Shown one piece after another: positions 1 to 5,082 of a DNA stretch of 7,736 nucleotides. The position numbers were made by a program, and so were the translations under genes. Position 1 is the stretch's first letter; the number at the start of each line of letters is the position of its first letter. Source of the DNA: Wenzhouxiangella sp. GTDB lineage: Bacteria > Pseudomonadota > Gammaproteobacteria > Xanthomonadales > Wenzhouxiangellaceae. The stretch covers positions 1-7,736 of the forward strand of contig SKIE01000118.1 in the NCBI GenBank assembly GCA_007116585.1, written 5' to 3'. The notes beneath the pieces were generated by a model. The model was not told the DNA's origin and ran no database searches. It was given only the letters and a program-made list of their open reading frames with translations.

Positions 1-2
1 CA

Positions 3-1193
<1,191 letters not shown>

Positions 1194-1203
1194 GTTGACG
1201 AGC

Positions 1204-1271
1204 GTTCAGGGTTCAGTTTTTCAGGGTTCAGGGATGGTTTTCCTGAACCCTGGGCACTGAACCCTGAACCC
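1204..1271. repeat. Palindromic heptamer repeat (GGTTCAG/CTGAACC units)
   Basis: TTCAGGGTTCAG occurs twice as a direct repeat (1205-1216 and 1220-1231), and its complement CTGAACCCTG occurs at 1243-1252 and 1257-1266. The right half runs in strict 7-base register (1243, 1250, 1257, 1264). The spacer is thus almost wholly built of one heptamer in both orientations. A degenerate relative lies in the rplA-rplJ spacer. It may be a dispersed REP-like intergenic repeat, but copy number in the genome cannot be seen here. Confidence 0.7.
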
Positions 1272-1278
1272 GATTTTT
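1204..1278 (+). terminator. Heptamer-repeat palindrome with T-run after tuf; possible terminator or attenuator
   Basis: A 13-bp perfect inverted repeat pairs 1204-1216 (GTTCAGGGTTCAG) with 1257-1269. Inside it a second perfect 11-bp pair joins 1222-1232 (CAGGGTTCAGG) and 1242-1252, extended by wobble pairs around a short loop near 1235-1239. A T5 run (1274-1278) follows four bases after the outer stem and ends two bases before the tRNA. The shape is that of an intrinsic terminator for tuf. However, no promoter is visible between it and the tRNA, so full termination would leave trpT-secE unexplained; partial attenuation or a plain intergenic repeat is equally possible. The right arm is a tandem heptamer (CTGAACC at 1243, 1257 and 1264, a degenerate unit at 1250), which is unusual for an ordinary terminator. 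Confidence 0.5.
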
Positions 1279-1280
1279 AA

Positions 1281-1356
<76 letters not shown>

Positions 1357-1376
1357 CTTCCTGATACACGGACGTT

Positions 1377-1754
1377 ATGGCAGCCGAAAAGTCATCACCG
1401 CGCGACAACATGTTCTGGGCCGCCGGTCTGCTGGTACTGCTGGCCGGTGTGGTCGGCTTTTTTCACTTTGCCGGCGAGGTCATCACGCTGTACCGCACCC
1501 TCGGGCTGTTGGCCTCGCTGGTCGTGGCCGGCTTCATCGTGGGCCGGACCGAGCGCGGGCGCGAGATGTTCGGCTTTGTGCGCGAGGCAGACGTGGAGCG
1601 GCGCAAGGTGGTCTGGCCGACGCGGCAGGAAACCCTGCAGACGACGCTGATCGTGCTGGTGATTACCGTCATCGTGGCCATTTTGCTGTTTTTGATGGAT
1701 TCCCTGTTCGGCTGGATGGTGCGGCGGCTGATCGGTGCGGCCGGAGGTTCATGA
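1377..1754 (+). CDS. secE: Preprotein translocase subunit SecE
   Basis: SecE clamps and stabilises SecY in the inner-membrane SecYEG channel. The 125-residue product has the three membrane segments of the E. coli type (127 residues): about 14-31, 42-56 and 91-107. The conserved cytoplasmic amphipathic helix and hinge lie at 68-90, with the signature [11 protein letters not shown] (75-85; Trp80-Pro81-Thr82). Many bacteria have only the last membrane segment, so three support a gammaproteobacterial origin. ATG 1377 is the first possible start, because an in-frame TGA lies at 1362-1364. The ribosome-binding site is poor (only GGA at 1370-1372, four bases from the ATG), and the leader after the tRNA is just 20 nt. 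The stop overlaps the nusG start by one base (TGATG), which suggests translational coupling. Confidence 0.97.
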   Translation: MAAEKSSPRDNMFWAAGLLVLLAGVVGFFHFAGEVITLYRTLGLLASLVVAGFIVGRTERGREMFGFVREADVERRKVVWPTRQETLQTTLIVLVITVIVAILLFLMDSLFGWMVRRLIGAAGGS

Positions 1755-2287
1755 TGTCCAAGCAGTGGTACGTGGTACACGCCTTCTCGGGTTTCGAGAA
1801 GCAGGTCATGAAATCGCTCAAGGAGCGCGTCGAGCGCGCCGGCATGGAAGATCACTTCGGTGAAATTCTCGTGCCCACCGAAGAAGTGGTGGAAATGAAA
1901 AAAGGCGTCAAGCGGCGGAGCGAACGAAAGTTCTTCCCCGGTTACGTGCTCGTCGAAATGGACATGAACGAAGACACCTGGCACCTGGTCAAGGATGTGC
2001 CCAAGGTGATGGGCTTCATCGGTGGTCGTCAGGACCGTCCGGCGCCGATCAGCAAGCGCGAGGCAGACGCCATTCTGCAGCGGGTAGCCGAGGGGGTCGA
2101 CAAGCCGCGGCCGAAGGTGCTGTTCGAGCCGGGTGAAATGGTTCGGGTCATTGATGGCCCGTTCAATGATTTCAGTGGTGTGGTCGAAGAGATCAACTAC
2201 GAAAAGAGCCGGTTGCGGGTGGCTGTGTCGATCTTTGGCCGCTCGACGCCGGTCGAACTCGACTTCCAGCAAGTCGAAAAACTGTAA
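1754..2287 (+). CDS. nusG: Transcription termination/antitermination factor NusG
   Basis: NusG binds RNA polymerase through its N-terminal domain and contacts Rho or ribosomal protein S10 through its KOW domain, linking transcription to termination or translation. The 177-residue product (E. coli 181) has the NGN domain with [11 protein letters not shown] (5-15) and [10 protein letters not shown] (58-67), then a linker, then the KOW domain from about 124 (FEPGEMVRV) to the end. Phe161 in SIFGR corresponds to E. coli Phe165, which lies in the Rho/S10-binding surface. Two ATGs stand in tandem (1751 and 1754). The second is chosen because GGAGG (1743-1747) then sits six bases away rather than three, and because the protein then begins MSKQWYVV. 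The product is the same apart from one Met. It overlaps secE by one base and is followed by a 114-bp spacer before rplK. Confidence 0.98.
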   Translation: MSKQWYVVHAFSGFEKQVMKSLKERVERAGMEDHFGEILVPTEEVVEMKKGVKRRSERKFFPGYVLVEMDMNEDTWHLVKDVPKVMGFIGGRQDRPAPISKREADAILQRVAEGVDKPRPKVLFEPGEMVRVIDGPFNDFSGVVEEINYEKSRLRVAVSIFGRSTPVELDFQQVEKL

Positions 2288-2296
2288 TACCGGCGC

Positions 2297-2328
2297 ACCT
2301 GTCCCCAGCGCTCAGCGCTGGTGCAGGT
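2297..2328 (+). other. Stem-loop in the nusG-rplK spacer
   Basis: Seven perfect pairs join CCAGCGC (2305-2311) and GCGCTGG (2315-2321) around a TCA loop. Below a small internal loop, a further 5 bp join ACCTG (2297-2301) and CAGGT (2324-2328). It begins 10 bases after the nusG stop. No T-run follows, so it does not look like an intrinsic terminator; a 3'-end stabiliser, a processing site or part of the rplK leader fold are options. Confidence 0.5.
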
Positions 2329-2348
2329 TGTCCGGTTTAATCCAAACA

Positions 2349-2386
2349 CGGGGAGCCGCAAGTGGATGCTTCGGCGCTTGAACCCG
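2349..2386 (+). promoter_or_regulatory. Candidate L1-binding leader element upstream of rplK
   Basis: In E. coli, free L1 protein represses the L11-L1 message by binding a leader structure that mimics its 23S rRNA site. Here an outer stem CGGG (2349-2352)/CCCG (2383-2386) encloses CAAGT (2359-2363)/GCTTG (2376-2380), then a 4-nt one-sided bulge GGAT (2364-2367), then GC-TTCG-GC (2368-2375). The asymmetric bulge and the strings GGAGCC and GTGGATGC resemble, from memory, parts of the 23S L1 site. The hairpin ends just before the ribosome-binding site GAGGAGA (2386-2392), the expected place for such a regulator. This is position plus resemblance, not a scored match. Confidence 0.4.
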
Positions 2387-2401
2387 AGGAGAAGTAGCAA
2401 G

Positions 2402-2836
2402 ATGGCCAAGAAAGTCACCGCCTACATCAAGCTGCAGGTGCCTGCCGGGCAGGCCAACCCGAGTCCGCCGGTCGGTCCGGCACTGGGTCAGCATGGTGTC
2501 AACATCATGGAGTTCTGCAAGGCGTTCAACGCTCAGACCCAGTCCACCGAGCAGGGCTTGCCGCTGCCGGTGGTCATTACCGTCTACAGCGATCGTAGCT
2601 TCACCTTTGTCACCAAGACACCGCCGGCCGCTGTTCTGCTCAAGAAAGCCGCCAAGATCCCCAAGGGAAGCGGCGAGCCCAACACCAGGAAAGTTGGCAC
2701 TGTGACCCGCGATCAGCTCGAAGAAATTGCCCGCATGAAGGAGCCGGATCTCACGGCAGCCGACATGGACGCGGCGGTGCGCACCATTGCCGGTAGCGCC
2801 CGCAGCATGGGCCTGAACGTGGAAGGAGTCGAATAA
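2402..2836 (+). CDS. rplK: 50S ribosomal protein L11
   Basis: L11 binds the GTPase-associated region of 23S rRNA at the base of the stalk, near the thiostrepton site and the RelA-sensing region. The 144-residue product (E. coli 142) has the Pro-rich N-terminal domain with [18 protein letters not shown] (18-35), which includes the Pro pair at 22-23, then [14 protein letters not shown] before the rRNA-binding C-terminal domain, ending in [10 protein letters not shown]. The start at 2402 is set by the family beginning [12 protein letters not shown] and by GAGGAGA (2386-2392). An in-frame GTG at 2321 would add 27 residues from the structured spacer and is rejected. The stop TAA overlaps the rplA ATG by one base (TAATG), so the two are probably translationally coupled. 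Confidence 0.98.
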   Translation: MAKKVTAYIKLQVPAGQANPSPPVGPALGQHGVNIMEFCKAFNAQTQSTEQGLPLPVVITVYSDRSFTFVTKTPPAAVLLKKAAKIPKGSGEPNTRKVGTVTRDQLEEIARMKEPDLTAADMDAAVRTIAGSARSMGLNVEGVE

Positions 2837-3528
2837 TGGCCAGAAGCAAACGATTGCGGGCAATTCGCGAAAAGCTCGAGCCCGGCAAGCTGTATCCGAT
2901 TGACGAGGCGCTGGATCTGCTCAAGTCCAGCAGCCAGCTCAAGTTTACCGAGTCGGTCGATGTCGCGATCCGCCTGGGCGTGGATCCCCGCAAGTCTGAT
3001 CAGGTTGTTCGCGGCGCCATCGTGCTCCCGAACGGGACCGGCAAGTCGGTTCGGGTGGCGGTTTTCGCCCAGGGCGAAAATGCCGACAAGGCCACGACCG
3101 CGGGTGCCGACATAGTGGGCTTTGAAGACCTGGCCGAGACCATCAAGGGCGGCCAGATCGACTTCGATGTGTGTATTGCCACGCCGGATGCAATGCGTGT
3201 GGTGGGTCGTCTGGGCACCATCCTGGGTCCGCGCGGCCTGATGCCCAACCCCAAGGTGGGAACGGTCACCACTGATGTGGAGGCCGCGGTCCGCAACGCC
3301 AAGGCGGGTCAGGTCCAGTTCCGTACCGACAAGGCTGGCATCATTCACAGCACCATCGGCAAGGCAAGCTTCGAGACAGATGATCTCAAGGGCAATCTGA
3401 GCGCCCTGATCAACGAGCTGGTCAAGATCAAGCCGCCTGCTGCCAAGGGCCAGTACCTGAAGAAGGTCGCAGTGTCGACCACCATGGGGCCTGGTGTGAC
3501 GGTGGATACGGGAACGCTCGGACTGTAA
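2836..3528 (+). CDS. rplA: 50S ribosomal protein L1
   Basis: L1 forms the mobile L1 stalk of the 50S subunit that helps release deacylated tRNA from the E site, and in many bacteria it represses its own L11-L1 message. The 230-residue product (E. coli 234) is complete. It has the two signature stretches: [20 protein letters not shown] at 37-56, part of the RNA-binding surface, and [18 protein letters not shown] at 127-144. The start has a strong ribosome-binding site AAGGAG (2823-2828), seven bases from the ATG and inside the end of rplK. L1 ends 384 bp before rplJ, so the L11-L1 pair and the L10-L7/L12-beta group look like separate regulatory units, as in E. coli. Confidence 0.98.
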   Translation: MARSKRLRAIREKLEPGKLYPIDEALDLLKSSSQLKFTESVDVAIRLGVDPRKSDQVVRGAIVLPNGTGKSVRVAVFAQGENADKATTAGADIVGFEDLAETIKGGQIDFDVCIATPDAMRVVGRLGTILGPRGLMPNPKVGTVTTDVEAAVRNAKAGQVQFRTDKAGIIHSTIGKASFETDDLKGNLSALINELVKIKPPAAKGQYLKKVAVSTTMGPGVTVDTGTLGL

Positions 3529-3534
3529 GGCCGA

Positions 3535-3655
3535 GAGGTTCAGGTTTTTTAGGAAAACAAGACTACGGAGGAGCACTGGGAAGCGGAATTGGTGGAACAG
3601 ATCAGGTTTGAAAAGTCATGCCTGAACGCTGAATCCCCGAAACCTCAACCCTCAG
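3535..3655. repeat. Degenerate heptamer repeat with imperfect inverted ends, rplA-rplJ spacer
   Basis: The ends of this about 120-bp stretch are imperfect inverted repeats: 3535-3548 (GAGGTTCAGGTTTT) can pair with 3639-3653, with one bulge and one mismatch. An inner alternative joins GTTCAGG (3538-3544) and CCTGAAC (3621-3627) perfectly. The right flank is a degenerate tandem of CTGAA-like units starting at 3622, 3629, 3637, 3644 and 3651. This is the same heptamer as in the tuf-tRNA spacer. The middle (3551-3617) carries no gene I can support, and its T6 run (3545-3550) could only act as a terminator if the CTCGG/CCGAG stem at 3517-3535 forms, nine bases earlier. Confidence 0.5.
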
Positions 3656-3664
3656 TACTTCTCC

Positions 3665-3859
3665 CGGGCGATCGCTTCGATGTTTGAAGCGCCCGTCCAA
3701 GACCGCGGGTCACGGCTGCTGGAGGACCAGCAGCCGCGGTAATGGTGGCAACACCGCCCGCGCAGATGGTGTCGCCCGTCAAGTTTGGGCTGACCTTTTC
3801 GGTCAGTGTAAACGAAACGGCCACCAGTGGGTCCGGGATTGTTTTGTGCAATTCCCGGA
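3665..3859 (+). promoter_or_regulatory. L10 ribosomal protein leader (autoregulatory mRNA structure)
   Basis: In E. coli the L10-(L7/L12)4 complex binds the rplJ leader and represses the message. The core here matches my memory of the E. coli leader, GACCGCAGG then CCUGCGUAGACGGU: ACCG CGGG (3702-3709), then CCCG (3757-3760), internal loop CGCAGA (3761-3766) and TGGT (3767-3770). This gives two helices either side of the kink-turn-like one-sided loop. The core encloses two more hairpins: a 10-bp stem 3713-3722/3727-3736 with an AGGA loop, and GGTG-GCAA-CACC (3744-3755) with a GNRA loop. Outside it lie a bulged hairpin at 3665-3695, CTGACC/GGTCAG (3790-3806), and TCCGGGA/TCCCGGA with extension (3832-3859) before the rplJ ribosome-binding site. 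No convincing promoter was found upstream. Confidence 0.8.
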
Positions 3860-3912
3860 AATGGTAAGAGCAGTCAGCAGTCGGGGCTGTTTCATCTCAA
3901 CGGAGGTAGCCA

Positions 3913-4440
3913 ATGGCGCTTACTTTGGAGCAGAAAAAGGCAGTGGTGGCTGAAGTGGCCGAAGTGGCCAAGACAGCACATTCCGCTGTTGCTGCCGAGT
4001 ATCGCGGCATCACCGTCGGGCAGATGACGGATTTGCGTGTCAAGGCACGCAAGGAAGGCGTCTACCTGAAGGTCGCCAAGAACACGCTGGTCAAGCGTGC
4101 CGTTGAGGGTACTGACTTTGAATGCATGTCCGGCGAACTGTCCGGACCGTTGCTGTTCGCGTTCTCGATCGAGGATCCGGGCGCAGCGGCGCGGTTGGTG
4201 AAGGATTTCGCCAAGGAAAACGATCGTCTCGTTCCGAAGCTGGTTTCGGTCGGCGCTCAGTTGTTCGATCACAGCGAACTCGAGCGTTTGTCGAAACTGC
4301 CGACGCGGGATCAGGCGATTGCCATGCTGATGGGCGTGATGAAGGCGCCGATCGAGAAGTTTGTTCGTACCCTCGCCGAGCCACACACCAAGCTTGTTCG
4401 GACTGTCGCGGCCGTTCGCGACAGCAAGCAAGCGGCTTGA
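3913..4440 (+). CDS. rplJ: 50S ribosomal protein L10
   Basis: L10 anchors the L7/L12 dimers to 23S rRNA at the stalk base and, complexed with them, represses its own message through the upstream leader. The 175-residue product (E. coli 165) begins [15 protein letters not shown]. It has the N-terminal rRNA-binding domain with [17 protein letters not shown] (26-42) and [10 protein letters not shown], and a C-terminal helical tail that binds L7/L12 dimers. The slightly greater length lies mainly in the tail, which ends [20 protein letters not shown]. The ribosome-binding site CGGAGG (3901-3906) is six bases from the ATG; it lies in the loop of a possible weak GGCT/AGCC stem (3885-3911). The gene is followed by an 85-bp spacer and rplL, the standard pairing. 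Confidence 0.98.
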   Translation: MALTLEQKKAVVAEVAEVAKTAHSAVAAEYRGITVGQMTDLRVKARKEGVYLKVAKNTLVKRAVEGTDFECMSGELSGPLLFAFSIEDPGAAARLVKDFAKENDRLVPKLVSVGAQLFDHSELERLSKLPTRDQAIAMLMGVMKAPIEKFVRTLAEPHTKLVRTVAAVRDSKQAA

Positions 4441-4464
4441 CCTGCTAGAACCATTTATACGTCC

Positions 4465-4498
4465 AGACTGAGGCGGCCCCGTGCAGCCGAAGTCTTTT
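4465..4498 (+). other. Hairpin with tandem G-A mismatches in the rplJ-rplL spacer
   Basis: AGACT (4465-4469) pairs with AGTCT (4491-4495). Above it GA faces GA (4470-4471/4489-4490), the arrangement of a tandem sheared G-A pair, followed by GGC/GCC (4472-4474/4486-4488). The stem runs into TTTT (4495-4498). It could be a weak attenuator or a protein or ribosome contact between rplJ and rplL. The remaining bases of the 85-bp spacer show nothing except the rplL ribosome-binding site. Confidence 0.4.
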
Positions 4499-4525
4499 CA
4501 AAACATTTGTAGGAGTTACACGAAA

Positions 4526-4906
4526 ATGGCCGTTTCGAAAGAAGACATTCTTGAAACTATCTCGAACATGAGCGTCATGGAGGTCGTAGACCTGATTGAA
4601 GCCATGGAAGAAAAATTCGGCGTCTCTGCCGCTGCACCGGTCGCGGTTGCTGCTGGTCCGGCGGCCGGTGGCGAAGCCGCTGCAGCTGAAGAGCAGACCG
4701 AATTCGACGTCGTCCTGGCAAGCTTTGGTTCAAACAAGGTGTCCGTGATCAAGGCCGTGCGCGGCATCACCGGTCTGGGTCTGAAAGAAGCCAAGGACCT
4801 GGTCGAAGGTGCGCCGGCGCCGATCAAGGAAGGCGCGTCCAAGGACGAGGCCGAAGACATCAAGAAGCAGCTGGAAGAAGCAGGCGCGACCGTCGAGGTC
4901 AAGTAA
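4526..4906 (+). CDS. rplL: 50S ribosomal protein L7/L12
   Basis: L7/L12 is the multicopy stalk protein that recruits and stimulates the translational GTPases. The 126-residue product (E. coli 121) has the N-terminal dimer domain with [20 protein letters not shown] (15-34), an Ala/Gly/Pro hinge at about 35-56 that is a few residues longer than in E. coli, and the conserved C-terminal factor-binding domain with [20 protein letters not shown]. The start at 4526 is set by AGGAG (4511-4515) and by the family beginning; a GTG at 4481 would add 15 unrelated residues and is rejected. Its own good ribosome-binding site fits the need for several copies of this protein per L10. Confidence 0.98.
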   Translation: MAVSKEDILETISNMSVMEVVDLIEAMEEKFGVSAAAPVAVAAGPAAGGEAAAAEEQTEFDVVLASFGSNKVSVIKAVRGITGLGLKEAKDLVEGAPAPIKEGASKDEAEDIKKQLEEAGATVEVK

Positions 4907-4914
4907 GTCTGTTG

Positions 4915-4981
4915 CTGTCGCAAGCGACGGACTGGTTCAGGCTGGGCAGCCCCTGAGGTTGCCCGGCCTGAGCTTGTTGTT
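4915..4981 (+). terminator. Attenuator-like hairpins between rplL and rpoB
   Basis: Two hairpins follow the rplL stop. The first, 4915-4930, is CTGTCG/CGACGG with one G-U pair and a CAAG loop. The second is a 14-bp stem joining 4935-4948 (GTTCAGGCTGGGCA) and 4960-4973 with two wobble pairs and an 11-nt loop. A T-rich but interrupted tract (TTGTTGTT, 4974-4981) follows directly. In E. coli a leaky terminator in this spacer lowers rpoBC transcription relative to the ribosomal genes. The placement and the imperfect T-tract fit such a partial terminator. Confidence 0.6.
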
Positions 4982-5000
4982 GGCTCGCAGCAAAGCGAAA

Positions 5001-5057
5001 AAACCGAGGTGTATTCCGGGTCCCTCGGTAAAGATTGTAACCAGACCCGGTCGGTTT
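5001..5057 (+). promoter_or_regulatory. Possible pseudoknot/switching RNA element before rpoB
   Basis: Three perfect 7-bp pairings share strands. ACCGAGG (5003-5009) pairs with CCTCGGT (5023-5029). CCGGGTC (5016-5022), which lies in that loop, pairs with GACCCGG (5044-5050). AAACCGA (5001-5007) can instead pair with TCGGTTT (5051-5057). The first two together have the spacing of an H-type pseudoknot (loops of 6, 0 and 14 nt). The second and third together make one 14-bp stem with an 8-nt left bulge. The element ends nine bases before the rpoB ribosome-binding site. It could be an RNase III site, as in the E. coli spacer, or a regulatory switch. Confidence 0.45.
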
Positions 5058-5082
5058 GCAACATCAGGTGGGTAACACGCTC

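Noticed and set aside
1243..1271. Tandem heptamer considered as a CRISPR-like or attachment-site array
   Set aside because: The units are 7 bases with no spacers, no associated genes and no integrase nearby. The tRNA end is intact with no duplicated 3' fragment in the window.
1463..2272. Long open frame (269 codons) on the minus strand across secE-nusG
   Set aside because: It is antisense to two well-conserved genes in GC-rich sequence, where such frames arise from codon bias, and its translation resembles no family I know.
2321..2401. Upstream GTG start giving L11 27 extra residues
   Set aside because: The extension translates the leader hairpins, and the family start [10 protein letters not shown] at 2402 has the ribosome-binding site.
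2713..3576. Long open frame (287 codons) on the minus strand across rplK-rplA
   Set aside because: It lies antisense to L11 and L1 and reads as a low-complexity mirror of their codons, with no ribosome-binding site or domain evident.
3608..3636. Possible promoter for rplJ (TTGAAA at 3608-3613 with TGAATC 16 bases later)
   Set aside because: The -10 match is poor and the bases are explained by the heptamer repeat. A promoter in this spacer is likely by analogy with E. coli but cannot be placed.
3684..3953. Open frames across the rplA-rplJ spacer (89 codons + strand; also 3645-3851 on the minus strand)
   Set aside because: They cover the L10 leader structure, lack ribosome-binding sites and have no recognisable protein features.
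4481..4525. Upstream GTG start giving L7/L12 15 extra residues
   Set aside because: AGGAG at 4511-4515 serves ATG 4526, and the family begins there.
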